Origin: Aspergillus flavus | Taxonomy: Eukaryota > Ascomycota > Eurotiomycetes > Eurotiales > Aspergillaceae | Length of the DNA: 64,000 nucleotides | Assembly: GCF_009017415.1 (NCBI RefSeq) | Contig: NC_092405.1 | Span: 1,364,001-1,428,000, forward strand | Direction of reading: 5' to 3' | Part shown: piece after piece, positions 22,486 to 33,031 of the stretch | Layout of the letters: the number at the start of each line of letters is the position of its first letter | How positions within the stretch are numbered: the first letter of the stretch is position 1 | Notes under the pieces: generated by a model | What the model was told of the DNA's origin: nothing | Database searches by the model: none | The model's input: the letters and a program-made list of their open reading frames with translations, nothing else | Translations under genes and position numbers: made by a program

Positions 22486-24379
22486 ATGCCCAGAGATCCA
22501 TTGATTGGGTTGGTTGGAAAGGTCTGCTACTCTTCGTTATCTCGGAAGATACGCCGCTGACTGAACTGAGGGGCATGTAGCCATCCAGCGGGAAATCGAC
22601 AACGCTGAATAGTTTGACAGATGCTACTTCAAAAGTTGGTAAGGCTATCTTTGTTAGTTGTGTAGCCAAAGTATATGTGCATTGACCGGAGCATTTTCCA
22701 TTTGTAGGGAACTTCCCGTAAGTAAACCAGAATGCGCTCCGTTATATCGTTCCATTACGCAAATCCCAATAATACAAATCTCGCTGTCCGAAGACGTCTA
22801 ATTAGTGAGCTTTAGTTTCACTACGATCGATCCTCAGCGCGCCATTGGCTACCTCCAAATAGAATGTGCATGCCAGCGATACGGTGTGTCGGATAAGTGC
22901 AGACCGAATTATGGAGGCTGTATAGAAGGAAGACGCTCTGTTCCCATCGAGCTCTTAGACGTTGCAGGTCTCGTTCCAGGCGCGCATCAAGGTCGAGGGC
23001 TGGGCAACAAGTTCTTGGATGATTTGCGTCATGCAGATGCCTTGATCCACGTGGTTGATGTTAGTGGAACCACAGACGCAGAAGGTCAGGATTTGTCGCG
23101 GTTTCGAAAATGCTGTTGTTGCGCGAGTGCAAGAAAATATATTGGCTAATACGTCTGTGTGCATTTCAGGGAAAGCAACTCGAGGTTACGATCCTTCACA
23201 AGATATTGAATGGCTACATTCCGAGATTGTGCGCTGGGTGTTAGGAAATTTGATGCAAAGATGGTAAATCGACACGGCCCTGAACCTAGGCTGTCTGTGC
23301 TGATGATTCTTGTAGGGGATCCATCAAGAGGAGACATATGGCCATAAGTCAGTCTATAGGAATTTCTTAATGTTTCTGGCATGCTGACACTTACAATAGA
23401 GGCGACGGCTGTGGACACCTTACAGGGGCAGTTCTCCGGTTATGGAAGTACGTCGACGATTGTTGCACGCTGCTTAGATCGGATAGGCTTGAAGGAGCCG
23501 CTTGAGAACTGGTCTGATGAGACTGTTGAGAAGGTTGTCAAAGCTTTTATCGATGAAAAATTCCCCACGGTCTATGCTTTAAATAAGATCGATCATCCCG
23601 ACGCAGACAAGGTTTGCCAGCATTCCCGTTTGGCTTTGAATCGACGCTGACAAGAGTGGCTCCAGAATATCAGCAAAATTGCCAAAATGCAGGACCCTCA
23701 GTCCATTGTTCTCTGCTCCGCAATCTCAGAAGTGTTCCTTCGGAGGTTAGCGAAACAAAATTACATCAAATACGTTGAAGGAAGCGAATTCCTAGATACG
23801 CGAGAAGACCTCATAGACATGGGCGAGCCGGACGGCGGTGGCTTAAAGGAGATGGATGAGAAGTTGAAGACGTAAGTTACTCTAGTATTTGCACAGTATC
23901 TGTTTTGCTAACATGGACATCACATTAGCCGTGTCGAGAATTTGAAAGACATGGTACTCTATCGTTTTGGCTCAACTGGAGTTGTGCAATGCCTTTCACG
24001 TGCCGCAGAGCTTCTGGGTCTGGTGCCAGTCTTCCCGGTAAGGAACATACACACTTTCGCATCAGGAGCCGGAAGTGATGCAGCGTTCCGTGATTGTGTC
24101 CTAGTTAAGAAGTAAGTAATGCTGATTGCAAATCCTACATCTCTTTAATCCATCTGACACGGAGTAGGGGCACTACGGTTGGCGATGTTGCTCACAAGGT
24201 CATGGGCGATATACCGATCTCCTACATTGAGGGCGTTGGCGGTATCCGCGTCTCGGAAGATGAAATTGTACAAGTAGGAAAACATGATGTAGGTGTTAAC
24301 CTTTCAATAACTAAGTTAATATTGGTCGCTAACTCGCATCCCTCGTTTTTAGGTACTATCCTTCAAGCCTGGCCGATAG
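22486..24379 (+). CDS. Obg/YchF-related GTPase, Ygr210 type
   Basis: Eleven exons: 22486-22521, 22581-22638, 22708-22717 (only 10 nt), 22816-23084, 23170-23263, 23316-23347, 23400-23611, 23666-23871, 23929-24111, 24168-24288 and 24353-24379. They give about 415 residues, matching yeast Ygr210c. G1 is GLVGKPSSGKST, the switch I region is [12 protein letters not shown]3 is [16 protein letters not shown], and G4 is NKID. An NKxD G4 separates this clade from Ola1/YchF proper, which carries a changed G4 and prefers ATP. The C-terminus ([13 protein letters not shown] to VLSFKPGR) is a TGS domain. The protein is probably a cytosolic, ribosome-associated GTPase; its exact role is not established. The 10-nt third exon encodes the conserved GNFP and is needed to keep the frame. 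Confidence 0.9.
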
Positions 24380-24536
24380 ATTTCAGTATCCAATTTATAT
24401 ACAGTTGATATGACTGGGAATGAACAATATAACGCTTATGGCGGTTATTCAAAGTACATAGCCGAAAATGAATGAAGCAGAAAAGCAACCCAACTTTCAG
24501 ATCAATGGCCCTTCTGTTAAAGATATCAATAGTCAG

Positions 24537-25034
24537 TCACCTGATCTTGATTGACGGTGTCGATTCTTTATCCCAGGAATGTCCTAGATTATACGTTACT
24601 GGACTGAAGATTTGAAAACATACCTGGGCTCTTTCATCATTCATTCCAATGATCGGTTCAGGTGCCTTAGGATGCTCCTCCTTAGCCTTCTTCCAATGCT
24701 TTAATCCTTCTCTCTCCGTTGCCGCCTGAGGCTTATCACCTCGCGCTACTCCTTCATATTCCTCCCTGTCCTTCATACCAGAAGAAGCCCCCTCAACAGT
24801 GGGATCTGTGTTATCATTCTTCTTGCTTCGGTCCACAGCATGGTCGTCTGTTGATGTTCCTTTCCAATCTTGAGTTATGCCGCTGTTGAGGCGAACGCGC
24901 ACGCTTCCAGGCGTGTGGAACGCTGCTGGCTGCCACACGGAATAAAGCGGAAGTAAGCAGAGACGTGGCGGCCGTGGCGTGAGCAGATGATGTAGTTTTG
25001 AAGTTGGAGTAGGGAGTCGTGAACTGCTCGGCAT
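24537..25034 (-). CDS. Small conserved fungal protein, probably mitochondrial
   Basis: The open frame from ATG 25034 has an Arg/Leu/Pro-rich, acid-poor N-terminus (about residues 1-45) resembling a mitochondrial presequence. A hydrophilic body follows with DDHAVDRSKKND, KAKEEHPKAPEPIIGMNDERAQ. The segment ending in PIIGMNDER is shared by a family of small fungal proteins of unknown function. The 3' end is uncertain: after ERAQ a GTATGT donor starts a possible 40-nt intron (acceptor AATCTAG), after which the frame continues 16 codons to a stop ending at 24533; unspliced, it runs to 24537. The intron would be short for this genome. Function unknown. Confidence 0.6.
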   Translation of the reverse strand: MPSSSRLPTPTSKLHHLLTPRPPRLCLLPLYSVWQPAAFHTPGSVRVRLNSGITQDWKGTSTDDHAVDRSKKNDNTDPTVEGASSGMKDREEYEGVARGDKPQAATEREGLKHWKKAKEEHPKAPEPIIGMNDERAQVCFQIFSPVTYNLGHSWDKESTPSIKIR

Positions 25035-25400
25035 CTTGGGCTTGTGATTTATGGCAGGGATTCAAATTCACAAAATTCTGTTGTACAAAAGCAGCTTTCT
25101 TTACACACAGCACATATATTTGCGAAGATTATATATTTGAACAAATGGAGAGTCTACATTCTGTAAAGCCTGGTTTTAGAGCGCATCATCTAGACCCCGG
25201 TCTTATGACGTCTGCATGCTGCAATCGTACTATTGCCCACCTACTTCAGAAAACCAGGGCTTAGGGCTCCGCATGGATACCGCTTTTCTTATCGATAAGG
25301 AAAGCAGCAACTTAAGAGTGGGGACCTCGAGTGGACTCTCATACCCTTCCAAGCGCATGATTACACGTTTGTCGGAGATAAATTACGAGCCTGAGGAAAT
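25035..25400. promoter_or_regulatory. Divergent upstream region, small mitochondrial-type protein / SET gene
   Basis: A 366-bp gap lies between two divergent start codons. It likely holds both promoters. No specific motif was identified. Confidence 0.45.
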
Positions 25401-27115
25401 ATGAAGCGTGAATACCTTCCCATTGAGACACTTTCTGCTTGGACAAGGCTCAATGGCATCTCCGTCGATGGGGTCACTTTCCGCAAGGTGCGAACCGAAG
25501 ATGGCATAGACAAGGGATGCGCGATAGTAGCGACAGGAGAGAAGAGCAATGAGAGCTCAGAGACCGGAGAAGTAGATGCAGAGACTCTCCTTCGAGTTCC
25601 CTCCGACTTGATTCTGTCGCTTAGGTTGGTTGAAACTCATGCCAAGTCTGATCGGTATCTGCGTGAGGTACTAGACGCCGTCGGCGATTTCGGAAGAGTA
25701 TGTGCATCCTACCTTTCAGTGGGGTGTTGGGAATTTACTGGCAGCTTATTTAGAAATTGGTGTTGAGGGTATGGGCTGATATGAACAGACAGCTAGGGGT
25801 GCGATTTTGATCTTCTTAGTCCTCCAGATCACATACTCTAGTCCGGATTTCGCGGATGAGCACCATCGCATTGGAGTGTCCAACCCTTGGACCGAATATA
25901 TACAGTATTTGCCATCTTCAATCACACTACCTACGTTCTACACGGTGGAAGAGCGGGAGCTTCTGCGGGGGACATCTCTGAAATTGGCGGTGGATGCAAA
26001 GATCGTCTCGCTTGAGAATGAATTTGAGCTCTTACGCCAATCAACCGAGAACATATCTTGGTGTCGCAAGCATTGGTGGGATGAGAATACAGGAAGATTC
26101 ACGTTGGACGACTGGAAATACGTCGATGCTATGTACCGATCGCGTATGGTGGATTTGCCCAGTTCTGGCCATGCAATGGTTCCATGCATTGACATGGCTA
26201 ACCATGCATCTGAGGATATTGTGAAAGCTTTATACGAAGAGGATACAGAAGGCAATGCTGTGCTTCAGCTACGATCGGGGCGGAAACTTCATTCCGACGA
26301 GGAAGTTACTATATCGTGAGTTTTGATAGTGGATCTCGTAGCAGTAACACGACTCATGGTGATGGTGATTCATAGGTACGGGGACGACAAACCAGCATCG
26401 GAGATGATATTCTCCTATGGATTCCTCGAGAATGAGAGAGGAGGTGCAAAGCAGATATTTCTCAATCTGGACATCCCCGAAGACGACCCATTGATTATGG
26501 CCAAGAAACGAGTTTGCAAGGCACCGCCAGGACTTCGTTTATTCGATGCTCCTACGGCAGAAAGGGGTAGCACTGATTGGGATAGTCCGTTTGTCTGGTG
26601 GCTTTGCGTGAACCAAGAAGACGGGCTTGAATTTGAAGTATTACAAACCAATGATGGGGGTAGAGAAGTCAAAGTCAGTTGGAAAGGTGAGGAGATCAAA
26701 GATCCCAATGACATCAAATCCTTATTGGCCAAGGACCCTCTGTGGGATATTTTCCAGCTTCGAGCTGTGGTGACTGTGCTGAATCGGCTAGAATCTCATT
26801 TTCTCATTCTTCGAGAAACTCAGATCATGGTTGAGGAGATCAATCACAATGAGGATATGCTTGCACTCTTCAGGCCTGAGGTGTATAATACAATTAACAG
26901 TCTACGTGAGTTGGAGGGGAAGCTGTTGGAAAAAGGGATCGAGGATTTGGTTCAGCAGGTAAGTGATGTAATCTGAATGGCTCTGTGGGCCGGGCCACAT
27001 TGGGCGGACACTGACCACCATCCATCTATAGAGACAGGATCTTATGGCGAGTGAGGCGGTCGCCGCATATCTTACCCAGCAACAGGCTGATGATGTCGAA
27101 GAGGATTTCTCGTGA
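25401..27115 (+). CDS. SET-domain protein lysine methyltransferase (SETD6/Rkm class)
   Basis: Four exons (25401-25697, 25789-26315, 26376-26958, 27032-27115) give about 496 residues. The SET core is split by a long insert, as in the SETD3/SETD6/Rkm group. The N-terminal part has GCAIVATGEKSN then the LRVPSDLILS element. The late core shows PCIDMANHAS (the NHS-like motif), then LQLRSGRKL and VTISYGDDKPASEMIFSYGF, where YG and YGF complete the AdoMet and substrate pockets. The remaining 200 residues resemble a Rubisco-LSMT substrate-binding domain with helices (LRAVVTVLNRLESHFLILRE). Known members methylate ribosomal proteins, elongation factors or transcription factors on lysine; the target here cannot be read. 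All exons join in phase. Confidence 0.85.
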
Positions 27116-30100
27116 TCATCAATTCATGTATATGGCAACAAGACACGAGGCCATATTAACCGAATCCGCCACTGTGCTTTGAGTCATTGGTCATGTTCAC
27201 GTTGCTATCGATCACTGTTAGCATCATTTAATCCATACCGAAACCGGTGCCTGTTTGAGTTTCACTATATCCACTGCGGAAGGTCGATCATTCAATTAAA
27301 ATGAACGTGGATTGTGGGGAAACCCCAGTTGGGGTAAAGCAGCAGAGAGAGTTGGTGGAGTTCCAAGTTCATGGCTGCCCCTAGGGGTCGAGATCATGGA
27401 AGCCGCCACAGGCGAATCCTTTCGAGTTCATTGACTTCTATGACGTGATGCTGACCAGTCGGACCAGGATTCCGACCATGTCTTTAGCCCCAGGGGGATA
27501 TTCTTTCTTGTCTCTTGATTGGGGTCTTGTTCCAGTCGCCATGTGGTGTATGTAGCCATGCGCCGCCGGTCTTTTGGTTAACTTGCTGCGCCAACCAGAT
27601 CCATGGATGTACAGTATATCTCTTTGAGTTGACTGGAGAGTCAGCTTGAATTAAAAACCTTGACCACAAAAACATAATCCGCCTTATTTTGAGTCTCATA
27701 ATGTTTTAGCGTCAAATAGTACATGCAGGGCTCTATACCCATTGTAGAAATTAACGAAAACTGGATTGTATCAGGCATGTATGGTGGCTCTAATCTTTCG
27801 TCTAGTGCGGCAGCGATAATAATAGTCCAGCACCAGGGATTTGTTGAGAAACAATCTCTCAATTCAGGATCATGATTGGCCATTCGGTGATCTGGCGGCT
27901 CCGTCATCCCCGGACCCGTAGTAGTAGTTGGGTCTTCGAATTAAATTAAGAAGATCTCAAAATCCAAAAATCCAAAAGAGCAAACCCCTTTTGGAAGCCC
28001 TAGGTCCACTTCTGCAGTTTTCTCGGGAAACTCTCGGATTCTACTCCAAACGGACTGATTCTCCAAGAAGGCCTTTTGCTGTCTGAAAATTGTGAACAAT
28101 ACCTAAAAGCCCATTCGGTGTATCGTCCAACCGTGACGTTTTATTTTAAGGACCTTTGGAACAAGTCATTCTCCACATGAGGCATTCATCGCCCCAGGGA
28201 AGTTTGTCCCTCGACCCTGCTTATAGGGAAGCTAACTATGTAAGGACGGAACAGAAACACCGCATAAGATCCCGAACCAAGGCTATTCTTAAAGAATTCA
28301 ATCAATCATAATGGCAGAGACCACGCCGGCGCAAAGTTTCCTGAGAATCCCCCGCGTTTGACTCCAGTTGTGAACGGATGGGGAAATGGCATGACACGAT
28401 GGAGATTACGAGGATCAACGCCCTTGAGAATCTGACTGGAGGGCTGAATTTAAGAGTTAAACTAAACTGAGCCCTAGTGAGCTCGCATGGCTTTTTGAAG
28501 TCAAAAAGTTCCCGGTATATTTTCGGCGGGTGGCTGAGAAGTTGAACTCTGGTTCATCGTATTCGGAGTCTTGGACTCGTCAGTTCGATGTAAGGAAGAC
28601 GGCGGATGCTCCAACCCGAATAAAAACCGGCGGTTCCAAACGAATTCCATGGTTGTTCTCAACCGTGGTGAGGGATGCGGAGAAGTCTAGGCGATCGGGA
28701 AGAAGTGAGCGGCTTTTTAGCCGGTATTCTATTCTCCTTTCTTCTTTTTTTTCTTTGGTTCCCTGATTAGGGTTTCAGGGTGAGAAACTTCACGCATCGG
28801 GACCTTTTGTTCTACGGCTCTTATCTTGACATCGGATTCTCAGTGGTTGAGGGCAGGCCTGGGATTGCGGGGGTTCGAGTCTATGATTAAATCAAGGCTG
28901 GTTGACCGGACTGGGGGTCTTCGTCGCTGACTTGTTCGAAGGGGATGTCTGGGAGAAGCTTCTCTCCGGTTCGGAGTTGTGATGATCGGCGATTACGGGG
29001 AGATCATTACTACACTGTGTAGCCCACTTGGGCACTCTCGGGTTTAAAGGTAGGTACTCCGTAGGATTTACACGGTGAGAGCATGATACTCCTGGCTACG
29101 ACTCGATATGTAGTGATAATTGCTAGGGTTGATTAAGAAAACGATAGATGAATGTCGTATTTAGCCTCGAAGGATAAAGAATATTTTATCTGACAGCCTA
29201 ACGTGAGTGGAGAGACGGAGTGAAGGATTCTTGAGTCTAAATCTCAGGAATACGTTGCCTTTGGGCATCCCCCCTGTTGGTTGCTGCAATGAAATTTTCC
29301 CTGCTAGTCTCCTCATGCTAACAAAAGCCAATCAACGACTGTTCAACGGCTCTCGCCAGCGATATACTACTGTACCCTAGTACTTCGCCAGTGCTAGGCA
29401 CGGGATAATCCCTGAGATTAATATCCTTGAGTTTCATGCTTCATATAAGTTGATTTTCTCAAATGACACACACAGGAAGAACAATTAAAGAAAACAATGC
29501 GGAGGGTTCGGGCTGGAAGTCAAATAATTCAGTATGAATTTCATTGAACTTTAACTCTTTTAACACGAACTTAGAGTGAGCGTAATGGTATTACAGATCC
29601 TCTCTCGAAACCCACTGCGAATCTACGGCTGTCGAGTGTCGGGTGAGCAATTGAAAATCGTAAACTGGACGGTATAATTGGCGGAAAGATCAGACGGAGG
29701 CCCACCGGGCTACCCCACAGCCACACCCCTTTGAGCCTGCATCCGTCACCCGCACCTGCGTTGGTAATCCTGCCAATACACTTGCCGTACGGAGAACCGC
29801 GGACATCGAAAAGATCCTGTGGTTGGCCTTTCCCATCACGCTTATGCTCTTCCTCCTCTTGTCTTTCCCTCCCATTCTTATCATCAGCATCTCCTCGGCT
29901 ACCAACCGCCACCTTTCTTACACTTAACTATACCTCCTTATCAAGACACTCCGCTCACCATATCTTGACCCTTTGTTGGTCTACGGAGTATTACAACGTT
30001 ACTTACGCTACGATCGGCTATCGTTTTTTACCAAATCAGTCGGCTACATACTTTCGTCCCTGCCGAGCCCCCAACTACTACATAATATCGCTTGAGTGTC

Positions 30101-30208
30101 TACATCACAGCTCACCCAAGTGTTAAATCGAAACATAACAGCACGAACCGCACGCGAGAGCCAAGAAATAGTCCTTTCGGCGGCAGATGCTAAGAGCATC
30201 CAGCCAAG
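27116..30208. other. 3.1-kb gene-poor region upstream of facB
   Basis: No supportable gene. It contains the SET gene 3' UTR and the long upstream region of facB. Two TACTCCGTA copies are present (29055-29063; TACGGAGTA at 29982-29990). An inverted pair of GTGGGG/CCCCAG at 27314-27328 matches the CreA consensus. A 131-codon frame at 29731-30126 ends 82 bp before the facB ATG and could be an upstream ORF if transcription starts that early. A tRNA B-box-like word near 28874 lacks the rest of a tRNA. Confidence 0.45.
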
Positions 30209-33031
30209 ATGCCTGGAATTCTCCCGATGAAAGTGATCAAGGTCGGCAACGGCGCCCAAAGTCGTATCGCCCAGGCCTGTGATCGATGCAGAAGCAAGAA
30301 GATTCGCTGTGATGGAATCCGTCCATGCTGTACGCAATGCGCCAACGTTGGTTTCGAATGCAAAACGAGCGATAAGCTCAGTCGCCGCGCTTTTCCCCGT
30401 GGGTACACCGAATCGTTAGAAGAACGAGTGCGAGCGTTGGAGGCGGAAGTGAGGGACTTGAAGAACTTATTAGACGAAAAGGATGAGAAGATCGACGTAC
30501 TATCTCGGATACATTCTTTTTCTCCCTCTTCACAGCACAGGGCGGCTGCCTCCGCACGGTCGTCGTCTGAATCGGTCAAGTCGAGCGCACCCGACACGAA
30601 CGAAGGTGTCATTCAGGTCCAGGAACCGGTATTGGTAGGCGAATTATCTGATGTCGAAACTGGAATTGCAAGTATTCGTGGTTATAGTGGTAGGTTCATC
30701 CTTGGAAAGTGGTAAGATTTGAAAGGACACTGGGCAGCTAATTCAAGTTAGGCATCTTCACGACTAGGCTCATGGATCAGGGCCGATTGCCACCGAATGT
30801 CTCAACTAAGGCTTTGACAGCATCACCTACCCCAATTGCTGCCTCTCGTACGGACCAGGTCATCAAGACCGCACCGCGACTTGTGTCTGATCAACTAATT
30901 AATATCTTCTTCCAAGAGTGGGCTCCTCTTTACCCTGTTGTTCACAGGCCCACCATCCTTAAAGCCTACGAGCAGTATCTGTCGAATACAGAAACGTTGC
31001 AAGGCAGTAAGCATGACATGGCCCAGTTGAACTTGATATTTGGCATTGCTGCTCTTGCGTCAACTGTAAGTCAAGTTTCTTACGCCGGTACTTTACGATT
31101 CTTCAAAGCTGATATGCATCGACAGACGAGAACCAACCAGGACCCAACATTTTTTGAGGATAACTGGTCGCCGGTCCTTGAATCGCTCTCAGGCGATGTG
31201 TCCGTCTCAACTTTGCAATGCTATGTTTTGGCTCAGATGTACTGCATGACCAAGGGCGATTATACCGGCCTTTTACGCTACCGTGGCTCTGCCGTCAGTC
31301 TTTGCCATCAGTTGAGACTTCACCAGAGTCAGAGACGCTTTTCTGCCAACGCTCTGGTTGCTGAGACGCGGAAAAAAGTGTTTTGGTGCCAATATGTGGT
31401 CGATCGGTAAGTACTTTGCTTACTCAAGAAGTTCTCTTCTCTGACATGGTCACAGCTTCACTGCTGCTTTAACTGGATTGCCTGTTCTACTCCGCGAGGA
31501 AGATATTCATACGGAATATCCGGAGGATATTGATGATGAGAATGTCACCGAAACAGGTTTCCTGCCTACTCTCCCTGGCGAGTCCACTCGCATCTCTAGC
31601 GCGATCGCGTTGTTTGCGGCCTGCAGGGTCTTGAACAAGGCTTTGGAAGATCTATATCCCTCTGATGGAGGGTACGAAATTCCTATCTCGAAATTGCGTT
31701 CGGTTGCTGGACAGCTAGACGGTTGGGTGAAGAACTTACCTCCTCACCTCCGTCTAGAGTTTTCGCAGGATAAGCCTAGTACGAATGTTACAAGTAGCCG
31801 GTCGCCACTTTTGGTAAGTTTTGATGCATCGTTATACTCAAAATACCTAACACGTTCTAACAATTTTGCCTAGTCTCTCGTTTACTACTTCATCCGTTCA
31901 TTAATTCATCGCCCGGCTGTCTGCTTTGGCGAAGAACAGATCCGTTCGCCGTCTTCGCTCGCCGTCTCTGATTGTAGCAAGCGCATCGTTCAAATCCTCC
32001 AACTTCTCGACGAGAGGCGCCTTTGCCTTTCGGTCAGCATCAACCGAAGAGAGTTGGTTTTCTCTTCCGGTCTCGGGCTTCTGTGGCAGAGTATCGGCCT
32101 CAAACGAGACAGCAAGCTTATCAAAGAAAGCCAGAAGCTGCTTACTGCGATCATTGATCAGTTGGAATCAGAGTCCCCAGCTGCTGCCGCAGAATTCAGT
32201 ACCTTGGCTAGCGCGCTAGTCTCACTTGATGGTGGCAAACGTGCAACGTCCGATAAGCCCCGTGAAATGTCCCCCCCTGAGCAGAAGCCGTCGAGGTCTC
32301 CTAAAAAGCAACTGCAAGCCTTGAAGTCCCGCTTGGCTGCTAGCGCCGGCTTCGGTCAGCCTGCAAAGCAAGACTCGCCGTCACGCAGGAATACTATCTC
32401 CGGCGCCAGCCCTCATATTGCCCAGCGTCAGATACGGTCTTCTAGTTGGGCCAGCCTTCCTACCCCCGAGAACCTGCGCTTGCCTGGAGAAAAGATGTAC
32501 TACCCGTCTCATCCTTTGGGATACGATCAAGGTCATATGCTTTCCAGCTCTGTACCCTCAGACGTCGCCCACGGAGCTATCACGATGTCCGACTGGGAGT
32601 TCGTTCTGAGCGATATGGACCGAGGTTATTCTAACATTTTCACCGGAATTTATGGTGGCAAGGAATGTGGTGATGACGCTGGACCTTTCGCATCCCTGAC
32701 GGCCGAATACGCACCTAAGCCCGACTCTATGACAGCACCGATGCCGGTATCCCACAATGACCTCCAGGGACTGTCCCCTGAAGCTTGGTCTTCTAGCAGC
32801 AATAGCGATGTGGCCCCGACTCGGGAGATGGCGGCACAGAGCGTCCTGAGTTACTCGGATGAGAGCATGGGCAGTACGGAAGAGGCGGTACCCTACAACG
32901 ACCTCCGGCTGTCCCCGGAAGAGCAAGCCAATCTACTGGATCCCTTCCAAGGCGTCGTGATTCCCGCCGCGGAGGACGAGGTCACTGAGTATGGACTTAT
33001 GAACGGGTGGGATCGGCGGCTGGCCGTCTGA
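30209..33031 (+). CDS. facB: Acetate regulatory Zn2Cys6 transcription factor FacB
   Basis: Five exons (30209-30689, 30752-31065, 31126-31406, 31456-31813, 31874-33031) give about 863 residues, near the 867 of A. nidulans FacB. The Zn2Cys6 cluster has cysteines at 24, 27, 34, 41, 44 and 51 in the CX2CX6CX6CX2CX6C spacing ([14 protein letters not shown]). It is followed by a linker ([16 protein letters not shown]) and a coiled coil around residues 70-97 for dimerisation. The middle region (about 230-600) is the fungal-specific transcription factor domain ([29 protein letters not shown]). The C-terminus is Ser/Pro-rich and acidic, typical of activation. FacB is the filamentous counterpart of yeast Cat8 and activates acetyl-CoA synthetase, glyoxylate-cycle and acetate-transport genes. 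The third exon junction removes exactly 60 nt in phase, so retention would add 20 residues rather than break the frame. Confidence 0.93.

Noticed and set aside
28530..28766. 78-codon frame in the facB upstream region
   Set aside because: No ATG (it starts at a non-standard codon), no recognisable features, and it ends in a T-rich run.
28815..28885. tRNA-like words (CAGTGGTTGAGG and GGTTCGAGTC)
   Set aside because: The spacing between them is too short for an anticodon arm and no acceptor stem pairs; chance match.
27314..28916. Group of CreA-consensus sites (SYGGRG) upstream of facB
   Set aside because: Their number is near the chance expectation for such a degenerate 6-mer in 3 kb; only the inverted pair at 27314-27328 is mildly suggestive.
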